A DNA stretch of 64,000 bases from CAYNLK01 sp964398055 (GCA_964398055.1 CAYNLK010000035.1:1-64000), one strand, 5' to 3'; shown: positions 35,033 through 43,757, counted from the first letter of the stretch. Numbers and translations are program-made. Notes: a model not told the origin generated them from the sequence alone.

Positions 35033-35065
35033 AGAAACCCGTTTTCTCAAAGAAAACGGGTTTCT
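35033..35065. repeat. REP hairpin copy 4
   Basis: AGAAACCCGTTTTCT, loop CAA, AGAAAACGGGTTTCT. A partial extra half-arm lies at 35024-35032. Short-loop form. Confidence 0.9.
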
Positions 35066-35078
35066 GTTCTACACCTAT

Positions 35079-35864
35079 TCACCACCCCAACTTGACCCGG
35101 CTGGCTTCGGCCCACTTCTTGGCCCGGCGATAGAAACCCGGATCGACTTCATCTTCCCTGACATATGGCAGCAGCGAGGCCGCCTCCCGATGCAATTCCA
35201 GTTCGTAACAAAAATGGATCCAGTCACACAACACCTCTGACTTGGGCGAGGCGTTATTCCGGCCAGCCAGAAAAGCGTGGATGTCGTCCAATTTGCGCCT
35301 GGCTCGACGGCCGAGTTCGGTTTGATTGATCTCGGTCATAGCCCTGGCCCGTTCTGCGGCCAGCAGTTGGTCATAAGCGATTCCCCAAGTTTGGCGAAAC
35401 TGGTCGGCCGGCATAAATTTTCGAGTTTGCTCCAACATCTCCAGGGTGATGCCGGCTGGAAGGGCTGCGGTTTGCCGGGTCGATGGTTTCGAGGAGCGTC
35501 TTCGTTCGGTAGGCTGACTCTTGCTGTGGTAAGTAAAGGGGGGCAAACGATCAGCGTTCGGATTTTGTGCAAGCCAATCCCGGCCGGCCTGGGTAATCCG
35601 CCAAATACCTGTCTGCGGCATATCGACAAAGCCACGTTCTCTCAAATTATTCCGACTCCAATTCAGGTTGTTTTCCCAAATCGTTTCTCTGGCTCTCCCC
35701 TTGAGGGTACCACGATGTTTAGGTGGAATTTGTGGCCCGTATTCCTGCTCAAATAAGCGACGCACCTCTTTAGCCTGACCCTGCCCGCCCGGTATTTTCG
35801 CCAATAGCCGTAACAAGGGGAGTTCATAACTCTTTTGGGTTTCAAATAGGGGCTGGTCGCTCAT
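35079..35864 (-). CDS. BREX-associated protein with Mrr_N winged helix and shared C-terminal module
   Basis: 261 residues from the ATG at 35864 (AGGAG 8 nt upstream; a GTG at 35873 would have no spacing). Residues about 10-100 look like the Mrr N-terminal winged helix: ELPLLRLLAKIPGGQG, NNLNWSRNNLRERGF, IWRITQAGRDWLAQNP. A basic Ser/Thr linker follows. The last 75 residues (HAFLAGR, LCDWIHFCYELELHREAASLL, FYRRAKKWAEASR) match the C-termini of both neighbours. No catalytic Mrr PD-(D/E)XK domain is present, so this is more likely a DNA-binding adaptor than a nuclease. Confidence 0.75.
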   Translation of the reverse strand: MSDQPLFETQKSYELPLLRLLAKIPGGQGQAKEVRRLFEQEYGPQIPPKHRGTLKGRARETIWENNLNWSRNNLRERGFVDMPQTGIWRITQAGRDWLAQNPNADRLPPFTYHSKSQPTERRRSSKPSTRQTAALPAGITLEMLEQTRKFMPADQFRQTWGIAYDQLLAAERARAMTEINQTELGRRARRKLDDIHAFLAGRNNASPKSEVLCDWIHFCYELELHREAASLLPYVREDEVDPGFYRRAKKWAEASRVKLGW

Positions 35865-35899
35865 CGTGCTCACTCCTTACTCTGCCCGGCCCGTTCCTT

Positions 35900-35932
35900 A
35901 GAAACCCGTTTTCTTTGAGAAAACGGGTTTCT
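35900..35932. repeat. REP hairpin copy 5
   Basis: AGAAACCCGTTTTCT, loop TTG, AGAAAACGGGTTTCT; lies 3 bp before the methyltransferase stop. Short-loop form. Confidence 0.9.
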
Positions 35933-35935
35933 TTC

Positions 35936-38257
35936 TCACTGCCCGGCCCGCATCTTCGAGACCGTGGCCATCCGTTTGATGGCCCGGTAATCTTCGGCCT
36001 CGAGTTGGGTTTCATCCAGATGAGGGAAAAGCTGAGCCGCTTCGCTGAAGAATTCGCGGCTGTAACAGAAGCGCAGCCAGGCGGCCAGTTCCAACTGGCC
36101 CGGCCGGCGATCCAACTCCCCGGCCAGGTAGCGACGGACCACCCGCAGGTGAGCCTGGGCGCTCAGGTCGACCCGGGCGCTCATTTTCTCCCGTTCAGCC
36201 GGCGTGGGCAGACGCCAGCGCCCGGTTCGTTGGTCCTGCCAGAAGTTCTGCTCCAATAAGCGATCCAGCCGGCCCGGATCGGCGCTGCTCGCACCTGTCC
36301 TGAGCGAAGTCGAAGGGTTGGCTGTTTCCTGCTGCCACTTGGGGATCAGGTCGCCGGTGGTCTGCGGTTCACGGCTCAACACCGCGTTCAGCCAGGCAAT
36401 GGCCCCGGCATCGCTGACCAGATCAAAGACGTTGCCGCCAACCACCGCCTCGCCTCGCAGGTAGTAGCGGCCATCAACCAGCTTGAAAGTTTGATAATGA
36501 AAGGCCAGCATTTCTTCAACCTGGGCCATACTGGCTTCGACACTGCCTTCTCGCAGCATATCGTAGAGCACGTGGTTCCATAGGTATTGCAAGGTGCGTT
36601 GTGACGATGGCGGGTTGGTGACCAGAAAGTCCGCCACATGTTCCATAATTCTTTGTTCTACTTCGACCGCATTGGTGCGCCCATTAGCTTGAGCCAATTC
36701 AACTGGACGAGGTTTTCGTAGGTTCAGAACAATATCTTGGTTCGTAACTCGTTCTTCTCCTTTGGCACCTTTGATTCCTTTGAACGAGAGCTGTTTCTTA
36801 TCAAAAGCGTTGATTTCAGCTAATTCCAATCCGGCAGTCTCGACTGCATTCAAAATGATCTGCCAGACTTTGTCATCCGAGTTATGAAAAACAACACTAG
36901 CCCATCTTCCAGGTTTCAGAACCCTCTTTATCTCTCGAAATGACTCATTCATCAAAACCGAGTAATCAGCAAGATCTTTGCCATTTTTTTTGGACCGATT
37001 TATTACAGCCTCGTGATTTGCATCAGTAAAATCTTGTAGCCAACTCTCCCAAAGCAAATTTAAGTCAGAATAGAAAATATTAGAACCAAACGGTGGATCA
37101 GTAAAGACATAGTCTATTGTTGAATTTGGTATATCTTGTAAGTTGCCTGCATGGTGTTTATCAACAACTATGTCACCAGCTGGAATTTGCTCTAGACATT
37201 TGATAACCCGGTCGAAACGCCTATTTACAACCTCAAACACATTTTGTTCAATACTCAACGACGGTATGTATAATGTCCCCTTTCTGTAGCTCCTACCAGC
37301 CCGATTCGGCGTATAAAGTGTCATTGCAGTCAGCGACGGTACTGAAGCAGTCATCACAAATTGAAGTCTTAGCCGAAGCGTTTTATCAGCTATTTTGCTA
37401 ATTGTATCCCAAAATGCTGCAAATGCTCTCAAATTCCTACGCGTCCAAAGATCATCAATAGTCTCTATGTTGCGTAGTCCGAGAGCACTACGGATATACA
37501 TTTCCGCCTTCTTATCCATTTTTGTCGTTGGAAACCAATATGGGATTTCACTTATCTCAATATCTCGAACAAGTTGTTTTTCTGATTGAGTTACTAAACG
37601 TTCATATCGTCCAGGTTTACATTCAGAACAGATATAATTCGTGACAACCGGCTGAACCCCTACTCGTTTGAGTTGGGATTTCTGCCATAATGATCTACAA
37701 ACTTTACATTCGAACTCACTTGACACATTGCCTGAGATTGGATCAACAGCTGTATCCCACAGAATGATTTCATGGCTACACCGCCTACACTCAAACACGT
37801 CACTCCAAATTGTATACTGGATGGTTGCCTGGCCGCCACAGCGGTCGCAGGTGGTGCCGTAGAGCCAGTCAAACTCCTCCTTCACGGCGGCTTTGATGCG
37901 TTCAAATTCCTGTGTGAGGGCGTCCACGTCCACCGGGGTGGTGTAGTTGCGGGCAATGTGGACGGCCGCCGGGGAAAGGTCGTTGAGGATGGCGTGGCGG
38001 CCGGTCATCAGGGCGGCCACGCCGGTCATGCCGGAGCCGCAAAAAGGGTCCAGGATCAGGTCGCCGGGATTGGTATAATGCTCGATGTAGGGCACAATGC
38101 CTTCCGGCGGCACTTTGGTGTGGTAGGAATGAGCGTTGTAGATAGGGCTATTCTTGCCCGCCTTCACCGGTAGGGCAAAGGGCGGGCGGCGGTAGCTGTC
38201 GGCGGCGGGGTCGTAGGGGGTGGCGTGTTGTTGGATGAAATCGGCCAGGTCGGTCAT
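35936..38257 (-). CDS. BREX-associated DNA methyltransferase with zinc fingers and shared C-terminal module
   Basis: 773 residues. AdoMet motif I DPFCGSGMTG at 70-79 and catalytic motif IV TDPPFGSN near 385 define an N6-adenine/N4-cytosine enzyme. About 300 residues separate them and contain four Cys pairs (CDRC, CRRC, CKVC, CSEC), a zinc-finger-rich stretch that may select the target sequence. The order I-insert-IV recalls the alpha class. Residues about 560-640 and the last 75 are extra; the end (RRYLAGEL, WLRFCYSREFFSEAAQLFPHL, YRAIKRMA) is the module shared with the two genes downstream. It takes the place of PglX, but lacks the length (about 1200) of the usual enzyme. An in-frame repeat encodes PSTSLRTGAS near 647. 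Confidence 0.85.
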   Translation of the reverse strand: MTDLADFIQQHATPYDPAADSYRRPPFALPVKAGKNSPIYNAHSYHTKVPPEGIVPYIEHYTNPGDLILDPFCGSGMTGVAALMTGRHAILNDLSPAAVHIARNYTTPVDVDALTQEFERIKAAVKEEFDWLYGTTCDRCGGQATIQYTIWSDVFECRRCSHEIILWDTAVDPISGNVSSEFECKVCRSLWQKSQLKRVGVQPVVTNYICSECKPGRYERLVTQSEKQLVRDIEISEIPYWFPTTKMDKKAEMYIRSALGLRNIETIDDLWTRRNLRAFAAFWDTISKIADKTLRLRLQFVMTASVPSLTAMTLYTPNRAGRSYRKGTLYIPSLSIEQNVFEVVNRRFDRVIKCLEQIPAGDIVVDKHHAGNLQDIPNSTIDYVFTDPPFGSNIFYSDLNLLWESWLQDFTDANHEAVINRSKKNGKDLADYSVLMNESFREIKRVLKPGRWASVVFHNSDDKVWQIILNAVETAGLELAEINAFDKKQLSFKGIKGAKGEERVTNQDIVLNLRKPRPVELAQANGRTNAVEVEQRIMEHVADFLVTNPPSSQRTLQYLWNHVLYDMLREGSVEASMAQVEEMLAFHYQTFKLVDGRYYLRGEAVVGGNVFDLVSDAGAIAWLNAVLSREPQTTGDLIPKWQQETANPSTSLRTGASSADPGRLDRLLEQNFWQDQRTGRWRLPTPAEREKMSARVDLSAQAHLRVVRRYLAGELDRRPGQLELAAWLRFCYSREFFSEAAQLFPHLDETQLEAEDYRAIKRMATVSKMRAGQ
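36294..36317. repeat. In-frame dispersed repeat inside the methyltransferase gene
   Basis: The 24 bp around CCTGAGCGAAGTCGAAGG read in frame as PSTSLRTG in a linker. This is a sequence I recall as a widespread small repeat in environmental genomes. The gene frame is kept on both sides. Confidence 0.55.
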
Positions 38258-38278
38258 TCCATTGTCTCCAGAACTTCC

Positions 38279-38311
38279 AGAAACCCGTTTTCTTAGAGAA
38301 AACGGGTTTCT
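38279..38311. repeat. REP hairpin copy 6 (downstream flank of the RAYT gene)
   Basis: AGAAACCCGTTTTCT, loop TAG, AGAAAACGGGTTTCT. It lies 7 bp from the RAYT stop and 22 bp before the methyltransferase start. Short-loop form. Confidence 0.9.
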
Positions 38312-38317
38312 AAGAAG

Positions 38318-38887
38318 TTAGTCAAGCATGAGATGCTCGATGAGGCTCTTATCAGCCTCAACATAAGATTCGACAAATAATCGGTACGCCTCAGTTGACT
38401 GAAATTGGGATAAGACGAAGTCTGGCCGGGGCAAAGTGCCGTGGCGTAAGCCAATGAAGTCTCGATAGCTGGAAAACTCCCAATCTTCGGCCCGCTTGAC
38501 CAGCCCGGCCGCAACTGGATTCAGGTGGATGTAGCGGGACAGGTGCAGCAAGTAATCATTTTGATCTACGTGGACTGCCTTGAAACGGCCTTGAAATAGC
38601 GAACCAACTCGATTGTGCCGCTTATTGATAGCTTTGGTGTAAGACAGGGCAAAAGGCTGCATCAAGCCTGATAGATCATCGCTTTTAAGGTAGACCAAAA
38701 GGTGATAATGGTTGGGCACCAGACAATAGCTGATAATCTCGATTGCCTCAAAAACCAGGTATTGGCGAAGTTGGCGCAAGAAATAGCCATAGTTCTCACG
38801 TTCAAAAAAGATGAGTTGGCGGTTGTTGCCGCGATTATAGAGGTGATAGTATTCGTTGGCCCGAAATTCGATGTGACGATATGGCAT
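38318..38887 (-). CDS. REP-associated tyrosine transposase (RAYT, Y1/IS200-like)
   Basis: 189 residues of the Y1 HUH transposase superfamily: EYYHLYNRGNN, the metal motif PNHYHLLV (HUH type, about residue 58-65), NRVGSLFQGRFKA and the late YIHLNPVAAGLV are typical of RAYTs. The nucleophilic Tyr is probably in DYLLHLSRYIH. RAYTs act on short palindromic REP sequences. Here REP hairpins lie on both sides (38279-38311, 38907-38939) and nine more lie in the same 15 kb, so this is very probably the enzyme that spread them. It has its own insertion-like position inside the BREX operon. Confidence 0.92.
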   Translation of the reverse strand: MPYRHIEFRANEYYHLYNRGNNRQLIFFERENYGYFLRQLRQYLVFEAIEIISYCLVPNHYHLLVYLKSDDLSGLMQPFALSYTKAINKRHNRVGSLFQGRFKAVHVDQNDYLLHLSRYIHLNPVAAGLVKRAEDWEFSSYRDFIGLRHGTLPRPDFVLSQFQSTEAYRLFVESYVEADKSLIEHLMLD

Positions 38888-38906
38888 ACCAGAAACGTCC
38901 TCGGGT

Positions 38907-38939
38907 AGAAACCCGTTTTCTTTAAGAAAACGGGTTTTT
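38907..38939. repeat. REP hairpin copy 7 (upstream flank of the RAYT gene)
   Basis: AGAAACCCGTTTTCT, loop TTA, AGAAAACGGGTTTTT. Short-loop form, one mismatch at the tip. Confidence 0.88.
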
Positions 38940-39024
38940 GTTTTTTCCGTCAGAATTTGCTTTTTAGTAATCAGTCAGAGTATATTTTCTATATCTAACT
39001 CAAGGTGATGGTGATATGTCCTCA

Positions 39025-39080
39025 AGAAACCCGTGTTTTTTCGATCTGGGCGTAACAGTTGGTGAAAAAAACGGGTTTTT
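39025..39080. repeat. REP hairpin copy 8, degenerate
   Basis: AGAAACCCG at 39025 and CGGGTTTTT ending at 39080, separated by a longer loop with T- and A-runs. It lies before the vapB-like gene. Confidence 0.6.
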
Positions 39081-39108
39081 GATAGGTTAATTTGAGGAGA
39101 GCCGGGTT

Positions 39109-39324
39109 ATGTACGCGATTGAATTCAAAGCCAAAATTAAAAACGGTATGATTCAAGTTCCTCCAGAGCATCGCCAAAAATTCAAAGACGAAGTCAAAGT
39201 GATTATCCTGGCTCAAGAGAGCCAACCAGCCAGCAATATGATCGAGCGTTTGCTCAATTCTCCCCTAAAATCGAGCAACTTCAAACCGTTATCCCGAGCA
39301 GAGATCTATGACCGCGACGAATAG
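39109..39324 (+). CDS. VapB-like antitoxin
   Basis: 71 residues. A short beta-rich start (MYAIEFKAKIKNGMIQVPPEH) and an acidic C-terminal tail (AEIYDRDE) fit a small antitoxin of the DUF2281/AbrB-like sort. The assignment rests mainly on the overlapping PIN-domain gene downstream (17-bp overlap). GGAG precedes the ATG. It is on the plus strand, opposite to the surrounding defence operon. Confidence 0.72.
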   Translation: MYAIEFKAKIKNGMIQVPPEHRQKFKDEVKVIILAQESQPASNMIERLLNSPLKSSNFKPLSRAEIYDRDE

Positions 39325-39736
39325 CACCCTGGGGCGTTGCTTTATTGATACCAACATCTGGCTCTACGCCTTTATCCAGACCCAGGATAGCCGCAAGCAG
39401 GTTATGGCTAAAAACATCATCCAAGAGCATGACATCGTTCTCAGTAGCCAGGTTATCAATGAAACGTGCGTCAACTTGCTCAAAAAAACAGCGCTGGCAG
39501 AGCCGGAGCTACAAGCTTTGATCAGGTCATTTTACAGTCATTATGCCGTCATCGAGCCTGATCAGGAGATGTTGCTTAAAGCCTCTGAATTACGAGCCAA
39601 ACATAGCCTGGCCTATTGGGACAGCCTGATTGTCGCCAGCGCCTTACTGGCCGGGTGCGATTACCTCTATTCTGAAGATATGCAGGACGGGCTGCAAGTT
39701 GACGGCAAGTTGACCATTCAAAACCCTTTCAAGTGA
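39308..39736 (+). CDS. VapC-like PIN-domain toxin ribonuclease
   Basis: 142 residues of PIN-domain fold. The acidic metal residues are seen in FIDTNIWLYAF, in NETCVNLL, in SLAYWDSLIVASALLAGCDYLYSEDMQDG (Asp of YWDS and the SEDM pair). VapC toxins cut tRNA or rRNA. The gene overlaps the antitoxin, as expected for a coupled pair. Its place between REP copies 8 and 9 inside the broken BREX operon suggests insertion or a guard module. Confidence 0.87.
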   Translation: MTATNSTLGRCFIDTNIWLYAFIQTQDSRKQVMAKNIIQEHDIVLSSQVINETCVNLLKKTALAEPELQALIRSFYSHYAVIEPDQEMLLKASELRAKHSLAYWDSLIVASALLAGCDYLYSEDMQDGLQVDGKLTIQNPFK

Positions 39737-39747
39737 CCTATAGTTGT

Positions 39748-39789
39748 CCAGAAACCCGTTTTCTCGCGAAGCGGAAAACGGGTTTCTGG
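39748..39789. repeat. REP hairpin copy 9
   Basis: CCAGAAACCCGTTTT, loop CTCGCGAAGCGG, AAAACGGGTTTCTGG; long-loop form with the same loop as copy 2. Confidence 0.92.
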
Positions 39790-39803
39790 AGGCGAGATTT
39801 TCT

Positions 39804-41663
39804 CTACCGCAGAGTCAACCGAATGGTTTTCTTGCCGGGATTGGCCCCTTTCGCCTCGGCAAACGCCTGTTGCAGCAGTTGCCTCAATTTATTGACCACG
39901 CTTTCGATCTCCCGTTCTTCCAGGCTGGGATATTCCTGGGCCAACTGAGCCAAAACCCCGGTTTCCGCCGTCAAGATCGACTCTTCGGCCAGCAGCCGCT
40001 CGATGAAGCCGGCCAGGTCGGGACTCATCACATCGACCAGGGCGGCCAGGTCGGACGCCTGGACGGCCCGCAAGAAGATATCCAGATCAGCCCGGTCGCC
40101 TTTGGCCAACACCCGGCTGACCGCCTCGCCGGCCAGTTGGCGGGTTTTGCGGTTCAGCGCCTCTTTAACCGCCCGAACAAAATCCTTAACCTGCTGCTCC
40201 GGGGGTTGGTCAGACAGGCGCAGCGAACATTCCGGGCAGGTTGGCTGGTGGTCTACCTTTACGTTGGTCACCTCGGTAATGCTGCACGGCTTTAGGCGCT
40301 GCTCTAGCGAGCGATAGGTCGCCGCCAGCTCTAAGCCCACGGGCTGGCCTAAACTTTCAATGCTGTTTAGCAGACTCAGGGCCTCCAATTGATGCGGCGC
40401 ATCGGCCAGAGAATCCCGTAAACGACCGATGGCTGTGTGATAATCACGATGATGCTTCTGGTATTCATTCCGGTAGCGGGCTTTGAAGCGATCAAGATCG
40501 TTGCGCAGACGATGCCACATCGCCGGGTCATCGATCAGGCTCTCAAGTTGGAGTTGATGCACAATCGTAAACCGGTCGGCCGCCAACTCCCGGTCTGCGT
40601 CCCGCAGCGAAACCTCGTCCAGGTAACGTTTGGCATTGCTGATTTCGGCGGCAACTCCGGTCAACTCCCGCAGGGTGGTGTAGCGCTGCATCCGCTCGCG
40701 CAAAAGTTCGGGGGCCGCAAAAATAGTCTCCGCCTGCTCATAGAAGTCGGCATAACTGGCCGGTTCGTCCGCCACCAATTGAGTCAAATTCGTCAGGGTC
40801 TCGGTGGTGGCTGCGGGGAGGCTGGTCCCCAGGCCGCCGGCCAGCGCCTCCAGGTTGCGCTGCTGGGCGCTCACTTCAGTCCGCAGTTTCTCGGTTGCTT
40901 GGGCCAGACGGTGGAATTCTCTTTCGATCTCGGCCTGATCGGTGGTGGCTTTTAGATCATCCACAAGTTCACGGGCATAAGGTAGTACATCATTCCAGTG
41001 GGGGCCGACGCTGGGGACCAGGGCGTCAAACTTATTTTCCAAACCTGCCTTCCAGGCCAGCTCGGCCACGCTGCTGGCGGTTAAGCGATCACGGTTGAGC
41101 GGCTGGCCGGCTCGGGTCTGCAAATTGTGCTGGCTTTTCAATAACAGATCGACCCGCGGGCTGCCATGGCGCACAAACGCCAACAAATAGAGCTGGATAA
41201 CGGCATACGGCAGGCCATACGGTGGGGCCGATAGTTTATCGTACAGTTGCCAAACCGGCAGCTCGTTGCCCTTGCGCTCGGCCAACATCTTGTCGATCAA
41301 ACCAAAAACGGTCTCCTCTGTGGTCGCCTGGGGCTGCGGCGCAAAATGTTCCGGCCTATCGCGATGGGACAGGCCCAGGGCCACCCCATAATTGCGGGTG
41401 GCCGTTTTTTCAGCCGTGCGCGCGTCTCTATTGAAGTAACCTTCAAAAATTTTCCCTACTTCCGCCGGCGAAAGGGCGCGGCGCAATTGGTCGGTTTGGA
41501 TGGGCAAGGCGGGGTAAGCCGCGCTCAACAGTCGCTCGACAATGTAGGCGATCCGGTTTTCATGACCGCCGCCCAGCCCAAAAGCCTCGCGAGCGCTAAT
41601 GCCCAAATTATCGCGGGTCAAAATCCGGCCGGCCTGATACAGCTTGAGGTGGGTCGAGGTTAG
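39804..41663 (-). CDS. BrxC/PglY C-terminal part, after an in-frame TAG
   Basis: Continues the brxC frame without shift after the TAG at 41664-41666, beginning LTSTHLKLYQAGRIL. The first possible restart is a TTG at 41621, with no good ribosome site. About 620 residues: mainly helical, with a coiled-coil-like centre and a CPEC/CSLRLSDQPPEQQVKDF segment near the end. The C-terminal REIESVVNKLRQLLQQAF resembles the end of BrxC/PglY proteins. Together with the upstream part it would make about 1317 residues, close to normal size. Either the gene is broken, or the stop is read through, or two chains assemble. Confidence 0.8.
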   Translation of the reverse strand, partial: LTSTHLKLYQAGRILTRDNLGISAREAFGLGGGHENRIAYIVERLLSAAYPALPIQTDQLRRALSPAEVGKIFEGYFNRDARTAEKTATRNYGVALGLSHRDRPEHFAPQPQATTEETVFGLIDKMLAERKGNELPVWQLYDKLSAPPYGLPYAVIQLYLLAFVRHGSPRVDLLLKSQHNLQTRAGQPLNRDRLTASSVAELAWKAGLENKFDALVPSVGPHWNDVLPYARELVDDLKATTDQAEIEREFHRLAQATEKLRTEVSAQQRNLEALAGGLGTSLPAATTETLTNLTQLVADEPASYADFYEQAETIFAAPELLRERMQRYTTLRELTGVAAEISNAKRYLDEVSLRDADRELAADRFTIVHQLQLESLIDDPAMWHRLRNDLDRFKARYRNEYQKHHRDYHTAIGRLRDSLADAPHQLEALSLLNSIESLGQPVGLELAATYRSLEQRLKPCSITEVTNVKVDHQPTCPECSLRLSDQPPEQQVKDFVRAVKEALNRKTRQLAGEAVSRVLAKGDRADLDIFLRAVQASDLAALVDVMSPDLAGFIERLLAEESILTAETGVLAQLAQEYPSLEEREIESVVNKLRQLLQQAFAEAKGANPGKKTIRLTLR

Positions 41664-43757
41664 CTAGTTATAGATGCTCTGCCGGCGACTATCCAGCCAG
41701 GAACGGACGTCTTCGGCGTCTCGTCCGGTTTGATCACGATATTCCTCGGCCATACTATTCCAGGCCAGGTAAGCCGCGGCCGACTCTTTGGCCTCATCCG
41801 TCATTTCACCGGGCATCACCACGGCGATGCGCGGGTCTTGCAAATCGGCCGGTTTGAGCGACTGCACGGCCTCAGCCGTCAGCAGGACCACCCGGAAATG
41901 AGTGTCTTGTTTGGGCAGCGGCAGTCCCTGGTCCAGGCGGGGCGTACCGGTAACGGTGACTTCACCGCTGTATTCCAACTGCCGGAACTCGACCCGCTGA
42001 GTCTGGGTTGTATCGGGGGCAAAGCTGTGAAAAAGGCCGCTGGTCCCCCCGGTGTCGCGCGGCGTAAAAAAGAGGCTGGCGCTCCAGGCTGATTGTAGTT
42101 TATAGCGATCCCGTTGCGCCCGGCGTTTATGCTCATTAAAGATGGTCAGCACCGACGGCCCCTCGCCGCCCGTTGGCACAAAAGCCGCCGACTGGGTATC
42201 GAATTCCACCTGCCGCAAGACCTGCATCGCATGGAGGACGAAAGCGACATTATCCTCGGCTCGCAGAATGTCGTCGGTGGTCAGCGTGGCTTCGGCCAAT
42301 TCCTTCAAACTCATCCGGCGGGGCTGCTCCAAAAAGGCCAGATACCAGAGATAGAGGGTGGTCAGGATATCCTGGGCCAGGGGCATATCGGCCGGCTCGA
42401 TGCCCACCAATGGCAGAGCTTCAAAGGCTACCCGGTAGGCCATGTGAGCTTCTCTGTAAACGCTCTTGGTCAGGCAATCTTCTACCAGGTGCGAGCTGCG
42501 GGTCATCTCAGCCAGGCGAATTAAGCGAGGCTCCTTGAGCAGGTCGGCGTCATTGACCACTTCCCAAAACACAAGCAGCCCGGAGCGGGCCGTGGGTAAA
42601 TCTCGGGCCGTAATACGGCGGATAGTCTCAAAACAGCGTGGTTGAAACGGAAAAATGTCTCGAAATTCGGCTTCGGCGAGACTCTGGGCAAAGGCAAAAT
42701 GTTGGCTATAAAAAGTATAGTGGTCGTTGATCTCGGGCCCGCGATTCTCAGCCAGGCCACGGGCGCGGCGAGAGATGATCAAGTCATAGTCCCGTTCGTT
42801 ATTCTGGGCCAGGAGGGGGATGTTGATAAAGCGGTCTCCGGCCTGGCTGCCGTGGAGTTTGGCCGGTACGGCAGACTGGGAAGCCACGATGGTGTAAATC
42901 TGGTAACCCAGATCAAGGGGCAGCAAATGCCCCAGGGTTTCAAGGAATTCCGCGTCTCGGCTTAACTCCGCCTCACTACTATGGCTCTTTTCCCAACCCT
43001 CATATTCATCGATCACGACCAGTAAACCATCATAGCTTGGGCCGGCCGGGTCCGTCAGTTGGCGATAAATATGGCCGAGCCGAGCCTTTACCCCGGCCGC
43101 AATGTCAGGGCGAATGCCAACGCTGGCAAAATATTCTCGTAACAAATCGGCGGTGGCCTCAAGACCTTCATTTTCCCGGTAGGAAACCAAAGATTGACCG
43201 GTCCGTTCCTGAACAAATTGTTCAGCATCGGAGCGAATAGCCGGACCGGCCTTGCGATCCAACCAGTCCAAAATGTCTTCGGCCGCCGTTACCTGGACCT
43301 GGTCCGCAATTTTGGCCGTGGCTAACGCCCGCTGAAAGCCCTCCTCCAGGAGCACGTCCAGCAGTGAACGGCCCAGATAAGAGTCTCCGGCAGCTTGGCC
43401 GCGCAACGAGAGAACTACCGGAAAGAGTCGGGTGTTACCCAATCGTCGCTGCACTTGCCTGATTTGGTCATCATGAACCGATTGCCATATCCCGTCTTGC
43501 GTATTGGCCAGGAGCGCCGCCAAAGTTACCAAGAAGTGTGTTTTACCGGCTCCATATTCGGCCTGCACCCAGAAAGCCTGGCCATGACCTGTCGACACGG
43601 CCTCGAATATCTCTTCAAAATAGGTGCGAATCGTATCGGTGAAAATGTAGGTTTCGACCATTTCCTGAGCGCTGGACTCAAAGGCAGGCACCAGAGATGG
43701 GGTTAGGGCCGGTCTGGGTTTTGGCGTAATCAAATCTTGAATAGGTAATCGTTTCAT
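41664..43757 (-). CDS. brxC: BREX ATPase BrxC/PglY, N-terminal part ending at an in-frame TAG
   Basis: 697 residues. The start MKRLPIQDLI, the Walker A region WVQAEYGAGKTHF (67-74) and Walker B LLVVIDEYEGW (about 245) are those of the large BREX P-loop ATPase (DUF6079/PglY-like). The sensor region IVASQSAVPAKLHGSQAGDRF is typical. ATG overlaps the preceding gene's stop as TGATG, so translation is coupled. The frame stops at TAG (41664-41666) after SRRQSIYN and continues uninterrupted beyond it. Confidence 0.85.
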   Translation of the reverse strand: MKRLPIQDLITPKPRPALTPSLVPAFESSAQEMVETYIFTDTIRTYFEEIFEAVSTGHGQAFWVQAEYGAGKTHFLVTLAALLANTQDGIWQSVHDDQIRQVQRRLGNTRLFPVVLSLRGQAAGDSYLGRSLLDVLLEEGFQRALATAKIADQVQVTAAEDILDWLDRKAGPAIRSDAEQFVQERTGQSLVSYRENEGLEATADLLREYFASVGIRPDIAAGVKARLGHIYRQLTDPAGPSYDGLLVVIDEYEGWEKSHSSEAELSRDAEFLETLGHLLPLDLGYQIYTIVASQSAVPAKLHGSQAGDRFINIPLLAQNNERDYDLIISRRARGLAENRGPEINDHYTFYSQHFAFAQSLAEAEFRDIFPFQPRCFETIRRITARDLPTARSGLLVFWEVVNDADLLKEPRLIRLAEMTRSSHLVEDCLTKSVYREAHMAYRVAFEALPLVGIEPADMPLAQDILTTLYLWYLAFLEQPRRMSLKELAEATLTTDDILRAEDNVAFVLHAMQVLRQVEFDTQSAAFVPTGGEGPSVLTIFNEHKRRAQRDRYKLQSAWSASLFFTPRDTGGTSGLFHSFAPDTTQTQRVEFRQLEYSGEVTVTGTPRLDQGLPLPKQDTHFRVVLLTAEAVQSLKPADLQDPRIAVVMPGEMTDEAKESAAAYLAWNSMAEEYRDQTGRDAEDVRSWLDSRRQSIYN

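Noticed and set aside
14100..38257. DISARM system (DUF1998 helicase plus methyltransferase)
   Set aside because: The DUF1998 helicase pairs with the MrfB-like exonuclease 20 kb away from the methyltransferase; there is no DrmB or DrmC, and PglZ/BrxC point to BREX.
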